A stretch of 64,000 nt of DNA from Terfezia claveryi (taxonomy: Eukaryota; Ascomycota; Pezizomycetes; Pezizales; Pezizaceae): the NCBI GenBank assembly GCA_015179025.1, contig WHUX01000217.1, positions 23,267-87,266 on the forward strand, in the 5' to 3' direction. The translations under genes and the position numbers were made by a program. Below are positions 34,930-46,810 of the stretch, one piece after another. The notes under the pieces are model-generated. The model made no database searches. It was not told the origin of the DNA and saw nothing but the letters and a program-made list of their open reading frames with translations. How positions within the stretch are numbered: position 1 is the stretch's first letter; every line of letters begins with the position of its first letter.

Positions 34930-36990
34930 AACTTTTATTAAGACAGGTACCTGATTTCAGCAAAGTATTTGTTAAAGCTAATGAACACCCTACACTAGTA
35001 TTAATTGATCTCCAAATGAAGGGAGGAGATTTAATTAATTCTCAATTTGTATATCTATACAATATAGCAACTAGAAGTATTAAGAAGAAATCATTAAGCA
35101 TAGCAATTAAAGGCTCAAAAGGAATGATAGACAAAGCCTGTACTATCAAATTAGATTAGATAGGTTATATAAAAGAACAAATATTCTAGGTAGTACATTT
35201 GACTAGATGGGATATGATTTTAGGGGAACATGCTCTTAGTAAAGTAAAAGTAATAATTCCAGCTTATTAGAAACTAGTCACTATCCAACTGGAAAATATT
35301 CCTAGATTCCAACTAACTACATGGAAAGAATCTAGAACTATAGCAAATAGTATAAGATTAGCATATACTCAAGTTAGCTATAAATTAGTTATAGATTATA
35401 GTGAACTAAATAATTGGGAAATTATCAGTAATATAAAAGACACTGATTTAGAAAAAGAACTCGTAATAGCTATTTCTACTGTACTGAAACAATTCAACCC
35501 TGTAATGGAGTTTCTCTTATTATTTTTAAAGACAATTCCATAGGAATTGTCACTACTAAGACAAATTAATCACTCTATCAAACTAAAACCTGAAGCTACT
35601 TAGATACTAAAATAATAATCCTTAGGATATTAATTTAGACAACAAATCCATGATAAATTAATTCAAGAAGAAGCATTAGGTCATATATATAGAGTAGAAA
35701 ATAATACAAATACTGTAGTTATATTCATTATTCCTAAACAAAACAAACTAGAAGAAGCTAGACATATTAATAACTGTTAAGACTATAATTTAGCTATAGA
35801 ACCAGACTATACCCTACTACCAGATATTAATGAAGCTATTAAACTAGTAGTGGAGAATCCTATTTAGACTAAGCTTCATTTAGCTGATAGATTTTTTAAT
35901 GTCAGAAACAATAAGGAATTAGAATAATACTCTACCTTTCTATATTACCTAGGATATTTTAGTAGTAGAGTTATATAATAAGGAGAACGTAATGCACCAG
36001 CTACCATAGTTCATGTTATACATGAAATTTTTAAAGATATAGTCTAGAAAGATTTAATTATCTATATTGATAATATTATTATTTTTTCCAAAATGTATGA
36101 GAAATATATAAAATTATTAACGTACTTCAACATTTATAGGATGAGAAATTATATCTCAAAGAAAGCAAATATCAGTGATTTACTCCAAGATTGGAAATCT
36201 TAGGATACATTTTAATATTAGACAGATTGCATGTAGATCTAAAGAAGAGAACTACTATATTAATATTTCTAACTTCTACTTGAAAAAAAAACCTTTGAGG
36301 ATTCCTTGGAATTCTTAATTTTCTCAGTAGATTTATTTTCAACTTAGCCTCATATATAAGTACCCTATCAGAACTGCAAGCAGAAACAAAGATATAGGAA
36401 TAGATAGATACTCATAATATAGTATTTGAAAAACTGAAGGAACTTATGAATTTCCCATATATTTTAAACCCCTAGAATAATGAGTCTAGTAAACCCAAAT
36501 ATTTAGTCTGTAATACTAGTGATGTAGGACTAGAATTGTGGATAGGTTAAGGACTACTAATGTATATCAGACCATTATGTTTCTACTCAAGAAAATTTAA
36601 TTTAGTATAACTTAATTATCCTAACTTATAAAAGAAATTATTGGTGATTATTAACTTATTGAAATTTTTTGAAGTACAATTAAGAGGTTATAAGTTTACA
36701 ATCTTTACCGACTACAAACTATTAGTAACCTTCTATACTTAAATGCTAACAAGTTAGAAATTGAGGTAATAGCAAGATTATCTAATGGAATTTAATACAA
36801 ATATTCAGCATACTATAGGAAAGGAAAATTTGACAGTAGATACTCTATCAAGAAAGCATAAATATGCCGATACTCCCATCATAGAGGATAATTATATTTC
36901 CAATAGCATCGATCCTCCTAACTATACCTACAACTATAACATCTCTACAAATACTTCAAGAACTTTCTACTTACTAGAAACCTCCACTTA
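34930..36990 (+). pseudogene. A5 pol: protease, RT, RNase H
   Basis: Protease-like segment near 34990 (VLIDLQMKGGDLINSQF), RT from about 35470 with IPKQNKLEEARHIN, PDINEAIKL, NAPATIVHVIHEIFKD and YIDNIIIFS (YIDD changed to YIDN, 36065), then RNase H (YLVCNTSDVGLELWIG 36505; NIQHTIGKENLTVDTLSRKH 36795). Broken by TAG/TAA stops with few frame changes. Integrase is missing: family-A similarity stops near 36990. Confidence 0.75.
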
Positions 36991-38624
36991 AAACAAAATG
37001 GTTTCTTACAAAGCTATTAACTTTAAGAATATTGATTGTAACTTCAACAAATATCATAATTCGCTTTCTTGAAAATACTTTTGGTGGGTCTACCTAAGTA
37101 TTAGACAGGTTAGACATATTAGACTTCCAATATAAGAAGGAAGGTTTACTTCTTATCTATCTTTCTAATAGATGAATCGATTCTAGAATAGAAGATAGCT
37201 TATCTGTTGAGCTACTTTATATTAGGGCAGCTTGTCCAACTCAAAGACGCCCATAATACTGTATTTAGATTTGGAAAACAAAATATGAGTGAGTTTAGAA
37301 GTGGATGCTATAAAGATGTGATAGTTTAGATTACTATCAGATATTATATATAGGGAGTATTACATATATGAGTACTTGCAATTTTCAGGTATGACAGTAT
37401 CTCGCTAGTTTTCTTCTATGCCTTAACCTAAGTTACAGATTATAATTGTTAGATTTCCCCTGTATTGAGTATTAGATTTCTGAAAAGGGTATAATGCTAC
37501 ATATAAAAGATAGCTCAATAGACCAGTTCTTTGTATTTATTAGGAAGTGAGAAAAATGAGTAGGATCTAGACCTAACATAAAGTGACTTCTAGATCGTGA
37601 GTCTAAGCTCTTCTTGCTCCTAAGTATAGCCTTCTAAGTTCAAGTTGAATATATTAGTTGGTATATTACTAGTACTAGACTCAGTATGGTAAGTATATGG
37701 CTACCCTCTGCTAGTAGAGAGTGGTGGTGGTAAGGACTATATATATTATAGTTAGTTAGGCTCATCTTGATTTAGATGTGGGAGTGGTACTCACTTACTA
37801 CCTTGAACTTAATAGATGTGCTATAGAACTTGATAGGTATACTATAGAACTCAATAGGTATGTAGTAGAACTTAATAGGTGTGCTACCGAACATGGTGAC
37901 TTTAGTGTACTATAATCGATTTGAAGTTTTCTGGCTGGACATTCTCTATCTAACTCAGTAAGTCTTTTGGAAGACAGAGCAAGATAGAGAGGCTGTAATA
38001 CTTTATCCTCATCATCCTCCCCTTTAATATCCTCCTGAAATAAAGAGGATGTAACTGTTTGCTATCAGTTAACTCCTTAGGAGCATTAGGATATTATACA
38101 AGTAAACCAGAGGGACAAAGATAGAAAACAAGAGTACAGAAAGAGACAGGGAGAAGATAAGTAGAGAGAGGACAGAGGTACATAAGGATGTTGGATATAT
38201 GAAGTTATAAATCTTAGATGTTAGATATGAAGGAAATATAGGGGTGAAGGTAGATAAGAAGTGGTTACTGGGTAAAATGCACATTTATTCTTTTATCTTA
38301 AGAAACACCTAACTTTATTATACTAAAACTCAACTAACTATAAAAGTACTCAACTACTCAAAAAAAAAAAAACTAACTATAATCAACCCAACTAACTATA
38401 AAAAAAAATGTACCAACTATAAAGAAATTCCACTAACCAGACTAACTCCCAACATATAAAGTTACCTAGGCTATATATTGTAGGTTAGGTCACAATTCTA
38501 GGAGTTAGATATAGTAGATTTAGGCATGAGAGTAGGGGTGTACTAACTATTTAATACCTTCTATGCATATTGGGCTACATTCAACCTATGAACTTTGCTT
38601 ACAAATCATCGAACTCTAAGATGT
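36991..38624. other. AT-rich region, nothing recognised except a short tandem repeat
   Basis: No protein family recognised on either strand. Four copies of a 27-bp unit (AACTTAATAGATGTGCTATAG type) lie at 37805-37891. A poly-A run and AACTAACTATAA repeats lie at 38330-38420. May include the missing left part of the Plavaka-like element. Confidence 0.5.
37805..37891 (+). repeat. 27-bp tandem repeat, about four units
   Basis: Imperfect head-to-tail copies of GAACTTAATAGGTGTGCTATA. Confidence 0.6.
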
Positions 38625-39830
38625 TAGTTTAACTGGGTAGTCTGACACTTTATATGTACAACTTGATTTATTTTGATAAGTTGCAGACTAGTGGTACATT
38701 TGGGCTGTTTAAGGTACCGAATATAGTAGTAATCCTCATCATCAGAGTCGATGATGCTAGTATTGGGAAAGAGATACTTATATTCCCTCTTTACTTCCTT
38801 TAGAGTTTCTTTCTAGTAGGCCACTCTTATATATAGTTCATGCTTTCATTGTTCAAATATGTGGTCTGTTGTTGGTATGCAGCACTGATGGACTCTAGTA
38901 ATATTATTTATATTAGTATTAGAATTCTCTACAAAATTATTATATTTGTTAAGTAGGTCAAATCTATCAAGATCAAAGTATAGTTTAGCTCCAATGGGAG
39001 GAGGTGTTGGCCTTTAGGGGCATAGAATGCAGTAGAATGAATATATGCACTAGTTTTGCTTGCATTATCTGTAAGAAAGCCCTTACTTGTATATCAGAAT
39101 TTAGACTTGTATAGTCTGCTGGGAATGTTAGGATGGGAGCTATAGGGTCCTTAAGTACTCCCAAAATTTGGTGCACTTTTTTATTCACAGGAATATTAGC
39201 TTTCACCATATTCCATATACCATCTAGAGTCTTATTCTCAATAATCCCCATATTTCTTCTATTCTTTATATCCTAAATCTACCCATTGATATTTATATAC
39301 TCTCCTATCTTAAGATCACCTACCCAGAAAGCTATAGTAGTCCCTGGGGCTTTACTACCATTAGACACTTTATTCTTTGCATCAGAGTTCTCATCAGACT
39401 ATACCCTTTTATGGGTTCACTTAATTGCTAAATCTTTTGCAGTCTCAGAGTGCTTTTTAAGGCAATCCTATAGTAGTACTTCCAGTACCTTTTTGTAGTA
39501 TTCAGAACCTAGAGCTAGTCAATTTCTTATAGTACTCCTTATCCTAATGAAGTTTCGAGCCATAATAATTAGAGTATCCTTCTTATTGTAGCTAGCTAAG
39601 GCCTAACTTCAGATTAATTGTTGTACACAATAGTCTTTTATAGCATTGCACTATGATATGAAATGGGCATCTCAAATGTCCTACTCTAAGTCAGTCTTTG
39701 TATTCTGAATTAAGTTTTTTAGAGTAACTATTCTTACTGACTTATTCCTAAGTATGTATTGTATTAGCCTATATATATTGGGTGAGAGTTAGAAATTTCT
39801 GTATAGAGCAATAAGTTCTTTTTGGTATTT
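38625..39830 (-). pseudogene. Unrecognised degraded ORF, about 400 codons
   Basis: On the minus strand one frame can be followed from about 39830 to 38985, then with one shift to a stop near 38625. Readable parts: NPKTDLE-like, KNTLIIMARNF-like, APGTTIAFWVGDLKIGEY (about 39350), GIIENKTLDGIWNMVKANIP (39251-39190), VHQILGVLKDPIAPILTF, and an acidic C-terminus DSDDEDYYYIRYLKQPKC (38760). Stops are mostly TAG/TAA. Divergent from the Plavaka-like gene to its right, so it could be a second gene of that transposon. I recognise no domain. Confidence 0.45.
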
Positions 39831-40719
39831 ACAGTTAACACAAAAATAGCTATAATAGCTGAAGTAGTCTTATTAAGCTGAAGTGGATACTAAGTATGTA
39901 AGAATAATAGGACTATAAGATAGGGTATACAAGATCTCTTATACTACATTTCCAATCACTATATTGGAAAATATAACTATTAGTAGTTAAACTTCAAAAC
40001 ATAAAGAAAGTAATACAAGTATTAGGTCATGTTCAAACCCGATAGTACTAGGCTATCCAAAGAGATACTTGGCCTACAAATGTATACTCTAGTATGTACT
40101 ATACATAGAAATATACATAATATAAACAACTTTGCTTTGAATACAATAAATATTAAGATTAATAGAGCAGCATTCTATATAGAATGTATTATAATAAATT
40201 TTATATATTATAAGTTGTAGTGTAGTAGTTAAGTTTTCATTATATATTTAAATTTTTTTTGGGTAGGTATCTAATATACAGATTTAATTGTTTACTCAGT
40301 CTTTGACTTTATTTTTTATATTTGCTAACTAATATATAGCTTATTTATATCCAAACCTGACAGCTCTAGGCAAACTCCTAACAAGCTTGATATAAACTTC
40401 ACTTTAATACTATTCACCAACAATACTACTCACTAAAGACAACATAAAATTATACAACCTCTGAAATGAACACTACCAAAATATACTATTCCTAGTATAA
40501 TTATAAATATGCTTCTTAGAATATATATTCTAATCATCTAGAGTACAAATATCATGATAAAGTTAGATAGATATTCACTCCTCCTATATGTCAGCCAACC
40601 TATAGTCTATAGTAAACTGAGGTCTCCCTTGAAAAAATAGATAAACAACTAAGTGGAGGATTGACCTATAAAGGTAAGGCTTCTTGCTAAAGTATTGCTG
40701 ATATCTAACTGTTAAAGCT
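39831..40719. other. AT-rich spacer
   Basis: No recognisable coding beyond short pieces. The part from about 40550 may hold the ruined N-terminus of the following transposase. No RNA gene recognised. Confidence 0.4.
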
Positions 40720-43660
40720 GAAGGGTTTTACAGAGGTATTTTTGAATTTAATAAATTTAAATAGGAATTTAACAAACATTTTTTACTGGTTAAAAAGGAT
40801 GATATTAATAGTACTAGCCTTGAGGAGGTAGAGTAAGATGAGGTTGAAGATTTGGGAAATGAGTCTAATGCAGAACCTATTCCTAGAAGTGCTGATCCTA
40901 CTATCGACCCCTCTACCAATAGATATCTATATACTATCAATGTCACTAGGTAGCCTTTCATTAGATATCAGGCTGGACAGCCTGTATATGAGTATCTATT
41001 TATGAATTAGCACTTAGTCAGGTACAATTACCTCTATCCATTTCTTAATACATGAGATTATAAGCTTACCTACTTTTTTACCCTTAGCAAGATTCTAAAG
41101 CACAAGATTAATAGTTTCTTCTATAATGATTTAATACTAAGTACACTTGGTATTAGTCTGATGTCAAAGGTCTTGTTCAAATTGGGGTATATGTTATAGA
41201 AGTAAATGGACAAAATAGTTGTAGATCGTGAGTAGATTATAGGATCTGTACAATATATGTTACATCAGAAGTCTGATTTCTACTATTAGAATATAGTAGA
41301 TTGCATTAAATATCTCTTATAGCAGAAAGCATTTGTGACCCATATGGTTTAGAAATTAGTGAAGTTATTTGATAAGGATAATGATTGAATATATTCTAAG
41401 ATAAACACTATAATCTAGTAGTAGGAGCAACAGGTATATTTCCTAATTATTCTTCTATGGCTCCTTACTTATATCTTATAAAAGCTCATTCCTATTAGGT
41501 CTATACTGGTCCCTATCCTTTTGGTATTGAACTAGACCCATCTTATATACTTTTCTAGGGATAAGAAATTGTAGCTTCTATATATGAATATAGAGAACAT
41601 CAAGTCTATCATATGCAATAAACTAACTATGAATACTTAGATCTCAATTGTACTATTACCTATCCCCCCTAAGTATCTCGACAAGATTCTTGACAACTTA
41701 GTCAAAGTATAAGAATTGGATACCTTCTAGGTCATACATAAGATTCTAAGTTCTATCCTTAGCTCTCTAGCTAATATAGAATGTTAGGAAGGAATAGAAA
41801 TAGTCTACTGTAATGAAAAGGTATACAAATATGTACCTAGACTCTCTGGCTAGTTGGCTGATCATATAGAGAATATCATAATTTATAATATTCTTCCCAA
41901 TTGATACCCAGTTTACATTGCCTCCCCTAATATATTTGGAGACCTCTTAGATACACTATACAACCTCCAGCAACACTCCCAGTATGCCACTACATGCTGT
42001 AAATCCAACTAGGCTATATTACAAACTGACAGAGTCAAGTAGATCAATAATACCCTTTTATATATACCTAATCTCAAACTCTATATACTTGTTTATAGAG
42101 ATACATTACATATACTGTATCTGGAGATACTAAAATACTTGATGAAATAGATCCAGAAATTCCTAGATCATGTTGGATACCTTATAGTTTTTGATTATAT
42201 TTGGTCTTGATTGCTACTATTTCTGGGGTTTACAAGATCAAACAAAGCATACCAATCTGTCTCACAATAGTAAGGGAAAGAAATACAGAACCTACTATAG
42301 GTACTTTTAGCAGTATTTGCTGCTATACTTAGTTGGACCTTCAATGCTTCTGCTCTTATGACCCAATATAAAGCATTATACTATAAGGTAATATTGTGTA
42401 TTAGATATATCACTGACTTTATCCTAATTATATAGTAGAAAGTCTACACCCTAGAAATGATCCAATCAATAAAGAATTATCTTGAGGACTTCTATAAATA
42501 TAAGGAACTATTTCTTTGGTTTTGAGCATCTAAGTCCTCTAAAGCCACAGTAATATTAGCATCGAAAGACCTTCATACAGAATATCTCCAACTACTTGTA
42601 TCAGATGAATCATGTCTAGTGACTTAAACAAAATGGCAAAAGCTACAGTAGAAGCTATTGGAAGAGGTGGAGAAATTAGTCTATAATATGCTAACCAATA
42701 GGATGCACTACAATTTTCCAAAAATATATTTAATTTCATATTTTATAGATCAAATTGCAGAATATGAATCTCTGAGGTAATTTTTGATAGATATTTATAA
42801 GGCTTTATATAAGCCTCTCAAGGATGAATACTAGTAGAGCAATTATATTAATACAGTACCTCAAGTGATTTAGACGTATAGGTGAGTATATAATTTCACC
42901 ATGTATAAGAAGAATATTACCCAATAGGTTATATAGCTTTCCTATATACTTAACAAAATACAAATTATACTTCATCCAATGATATGGGGTATATATCTGC
43001 CAAGAGACACTGCCCCTAACTAGACTAGATATAAGTTGAAAGGGCTAATAAATACAAAAGATATATATAATCTATAAATATTATAGACACTATACTAGCT
43101 ACCTAACCTACTTAGTCTTATAAGTACCTTTCTTATACCCAATTACCCTTAGTCCTCTGACCTAGAATCCAACATTACATATCTATAATATATCTCAGTG
43201 GAGGTATTTAATACCCTCTAAGTCATAGTTCCTATATTCAATGATGATGGGTACATATTATACTATCTGTAGTGTACTAAAGGTAAGTTCTGAAACTAAG
43301 ATAAAAGACATAACTGGGTATTTATTTGACAGTACAAGTCTATACCAGGGAAAGCTCCTAGTAAACTTGATAGCAGGGTTTCTGCACAACTAAATTCTGT
43401 ATTCAAACTACAAGTAGGAAATAACGATATATATCACCTTGCATATATTTTACTAATGATAGTGGTCAGGTCATCGATACTAGATGGTCTAGAGGGTATG
43501 GTATATATCAGCTTACTAAAAAACAATTAGGTAATAAGAATTATAGATATAGAAGGCATGGCCCATCTTATCCCTATTTATAATCAAGAGCTTTATATTA
43601 TTAATAACTATATTGATTTCCATATATGGAATGATATTTATGATAGAAACTAGAAACCTG
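40720..43660 (+). pseudogene. Plavaka-like (KDZ-type) transposase, RIP-degraded
   Basis: One frame is readable for nearly 3 kb with many TAG/TAA/TGA stops. Landmarks in order: SNAEPIPRSADPTIDPS (40865), LILSTLGISLMSKVLFKL (41130), PIPPKYLDKIL (41665), PRLSGxLADHIENI (41840), YPVYIASPNIFGDLLDTLY (41905), NNTLLYIPNLKLYILVYRD (42050), GFTRSNKAYQSVSQ (42230), LCIRYITDFILI (42390), HYNFPKIYLISYFIDQIAE (42705), KALYKPLKDEY (42810), NFTMYKKNITQ (42895), RHNWVFIQQYK-like (43310), EGMAHLIPIYNQELYIIN (43555) and FHIWNDIYD (43618). The order and wording match the large fungal Plavaka-type transposases as I know them. No longer functional. About 400 bp after its end lies a CATCAG-type terminus. Confidence 0.75.
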
Positions 43661-43866
43661 GTAGCTTGTAGAAGAATAATCAAGATATAGCTAGCAGAAC
43701 AATATAAGAACTTGAATAAAATATATATAGAGTATTGTATAGTTAAATATCTATATCATGAATTAGATATATAATATCTAGGGAGTAACATAGATAGGGA
43801 TAGATCACTCAATAGAATGCTTGTAAATAATTAGCATCCAATATAAATGCCATAATAAATAAATGG

Positions 43867-44060
43867 CATCAGGATTATATTTCAATGCAGTAGGGGCTAT
43901 GGTATCATCTAAACAGTTATCGTGATGCAGCTATAGTGGTGGTATTATCTAGATAGAGTTGTAATGTAGTAGGACATCTGGATACATAAGATGCATAGGA
44001 TGCAAAGTCATATTCGGATGCTTAGTGCTGTATCCGGATACTAAACTTTTTTTTCTAATA
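43867..44060. mobile_element. E4: right-terminal segment of a CATCAG-type element
   Basis: Aligns with 56837-56991, the right end of the large palindromic element: starts GGCATCAGGATTATATTTC, contains GGATGC/GCATCC and ATCCGGAT words, and ends CTTTTTTTTCTAATA, a G-to-A form of TTTTTTTTCCTGATG. Beyond 44060 the sequence switches abruptly to a family-C LTR fossil. The left side is continuous with the Plavaka-like gene, so this looks like the right end of that transposon. Confidence 0.6.
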
Positions 44061-44305
44061 GATATATATAGCAACTACTTCCACATATCTCTTACCTCTT
44101 GCCCTTATATTCCATTCTAGCCTTCTTCTAGTCATATATATAGTATTCCTATATATATGTTACTCTAGCTCTACCATTGCCTTACCTCTAGCTTTGTTCC
44201 AGATTACATATATAGTACTTCTATGTAGTATATAATTTTTTCTTGCTACTTTCTAAGTATACATCTTAGTTACCTTGCCCTCTGAGTCTATATTATATCT
44301 ATAAA
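44061..44305 (+). mobile_element. RIP-degraded family-C LTR, 3' half
   Basis: Aligns with 24480-24714: GGCAACTGCC becomes AGCAACTACTTCC; CACACACGTAGCGTTCC becomes CATATATATAGTATTCC; GGCGTACC becomes AGTATACATC; ends ATTATA for ATTACA. Shows that family C also has old, heavily mutated copies. Its 5' half was not found upstream. Confidence 0.65.
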
Positions 44306-44329
44306 TTTTCTAATTGCTTATCTCCAAAG

Positions 44330-44830
44330 ATACTAATGTTTTGCCTATGAAAGTACTAATACCTTACTTATAAAGTTACTAATACCTTATCTATGAAAGT
44401 ACTAATGTTTTATCTATAAAGGTACTAATGTTTTTGCTTATGAAGTTACTAATACCTTACTTCTAAAGTTACCAATGCCTTATCTATTAAATCACCAATG
44501 CTTTACTTCTAAAGTTACTAATACCTTGCCTATAACATTACTAATATCTTGTCTATAAAGTTACTAATAGCTTACTTCTAAAAGTACTAATACCTTACCT
44601 GCAAAGGTACCAATATCTTACCTATAAAGTTACTAATACTTTAGTTATGAAGATGCCAATATCTTACTTATAAAAATACCAATATTTTACCTATAAAGTC
44701 GCTAATATCTTACTTTCAAACTTACTAATACTTTACCTTTAAATTTACCAATACCTTACCTATAAAGATACCAATGCTTTGCCTATAGAGTTGTTGATGC
44801 CTTACCTATAAAGTTACTAATAGTTAGGAG
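44330..44830 (+). repeat. Minisatellite, 22-24-bp unit
   Basis: About 20 imperfect head-to-tail units near TTACTAATACCTTACCTATAA with variants (CTTACTTCTAAAG, CTTGCCTATAAC). No ORF. Flanked by the C-LTR fossil. Confidence 0.85.
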
Positions 44831-45480
44831 CAAGTAGTATAAGCTAGAGTTAATGAGTTATATAAAGAGGTATATAGGATATATATTTATATATATAAAG
44901 ATTTCTAAATACAATTAATATTTATTATTTTTGTTTGTAGGTATACTCTTAGTTATATATATACTTAATAGTATAGGACTAGCCTATATTTTAGGAAAGC
45001 TAAAAGCTAATCTATTATAGATATAATAAGTAAAGTATAGTTAGGAACCTAAGGAACTTATAATAGATAAAGTTAAATTTACTTACTGTACTAGATATTC
45101 CTAAGTCTAGTTTAACCTATAAGGTATATTTAGCCTAGCCAATAAAAACAGAAAAGGTAGATGTCTAGCACTTAGAGATAAAAAAGTTAGATATCTAATG
45201 CTTTAAGATAAAAAAGGTAAATAGCTAGTCTTTAGAAACAAGATAGCAGATACTAAGTATTTTAATATAGAGGAGCTAAATATCTGGTACCTAGAGGTAG
45301 TAAAGGTATTACAGTACAAGAACTCAAGAGATATAGAATTAAAAGGACTACTATCCTAATAGTAGTTTACTAGCTTATCAGTTTGCCTTTTAAATACCTA
45401 TTATATTAGTAGTATAAAAAGTAAACTATTTTCTTTGCTAATATATATATATAAGAGCATGTACTAAAATAACTTTTAAC
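44831..45480. other. AT-rich sequence with a 35-bp degenerate repeat
   Basis: No gene recognised. At about 45152-45300 a unit near AAAAAAGTTAGATATCTAATG followed by CTTTAGAGAT recurs about four times. Confidence 0.5.
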
Positions 45481-46196
45481 TATATTATCCACCCCACCTA
45501 GATACAAGCATATATTAGTTACAAGCATACATTTGCTAGTTCCACATAGTAAATAAGCATATTTTAGATACAAGAATATTCTTATTTTTTTCGCTTAGTC
45601 ACCATACATATCGAGAGAAGCGCTAAACCACAAATAGGTACTTATCGATAAGAGTTACCCAGCAACACCCCATCTTCCGGACACAACATGCGGCAATACA
45701 TACCACAACTGCAAGAACAATGGCCTCTTCATCCAAATCTTCTGTTGTCCAACATCGTCAGGCATTATCGGAGCTTGAACGTCAAGCCTTAAACACATAT
45801 GCCGAAGAATATCTCAGGCAGCCCTCGCACATATTTAGGATTACTCCTCTTTTCTCTTCAAGCTGAACCTACAACTAATATCAGGGAGCTACAAGATGTT
45901 CTACAGCGTGAGAAAAATGGATTGAGACTCTAGAAATTCAACGCAGGATCACCGACTTTCTGGTGCCTCCTCTCCTTGACATTCCCGTCTCCACACCTGC
46001 TCTCGTTTAACTATTTCTTGTTTGTATGCTCTGCAAGTATTCAAAACTTATTCCGCAACATTTCCTACCGCTAGTTAGCTTCATTCCATAGTTACCTATT
46101 TTCTCTTGCTATAAGCATATATTGGATACAAGCATACTTCTCCCGGTCCGAACGATATGCTTGTATCGAGAGTCCTCTGTATCTGGATCTGCCGAC
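45481..46196 (+). mobile_element. Possible pogo-like DNA transposon remnant
   Basis: The right end reads CGATATGCTTGTATCGAGAG then TCCTCTGTA, resembling inverted terminal repeats of fungal pogo-like elements (CTCTCGATACAAG on the other strand). The left side has AGATACAAGCATATATTAG in inverted relation and more TACAAGCATA words. Inside, an ATG at 45720 opens about 40 codons (SSSKSSVVQHRQALSELERQ) before stops, possibly a transposase start. The left boundary is approximate. Confidence 0.4.
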
Positions 46197-46805
46197 TTAA
46201 ATTCTTAGGTTAGTGGAGACTCGGATTTCTTCTAACAGCGAATAGGCAGGGATGGCCAGTCAAGAAACACTTCACCTGAATTTGCGAGATATCTCAGTGC
46301 GAATGTATGAAGGTATGGATCTGAGTCGCTTGCAGCTTGAATTGTGCTTCTATAGGTGCAATATGAAGAGCTTTATATACATAGGGATAATACTAATATA
46401 TGAAGTAAGTGCTGGAGTTTGCAGTGCGAAACCATAAAGAGTGGGTCGTGCCGGTCAGCATTGCATCACTTCTCAACAATCATAGCTTGCATTCTTGACC
46501 TAGCCAAGGCATAACTCAATGTCCAGAGTGGCTTTACATATGCAAGATTAACGGGATTGTGGTTGATCTGGGCACGAGACTATTTTTATGCATTATTTGC
46601 AACCAGCAGAGTATGTATATATATATAGCTGCAGTATTATATATTATATATTAATAAGTATACTAGGCTACCGTAACAAGCACGCGGTCCCAACCGTTGT
46701 GAGATGTCAGGGAAATTGCGACTCTCTCTAGCAGGTTCTACCACAAGATCGAGCGTTGTTTCTACACGATCTGAACTACATACCACGGAGGACGTCGAAA
46801 GGGGA
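46197..46805. other. No recognised gene
   Basis: Mixed composition. A 61-codon ORF at 46252-46437 has no supporting features. The ORF opening at 46704 is split by the solo LTR at 46811 and its continuation into the minisatellite is artificial. Confidence 0.4.
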
Positions 46806-46810
46806 GTAGT

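Noticed and set aside
1..45000. AT-rich tracts as mitochondrial or plasmid DNA
   Set aside because: They consist of nuclear LTR and DNA transposons with C-to-T/G-to-A decay, and no mitochondrial genes are present.
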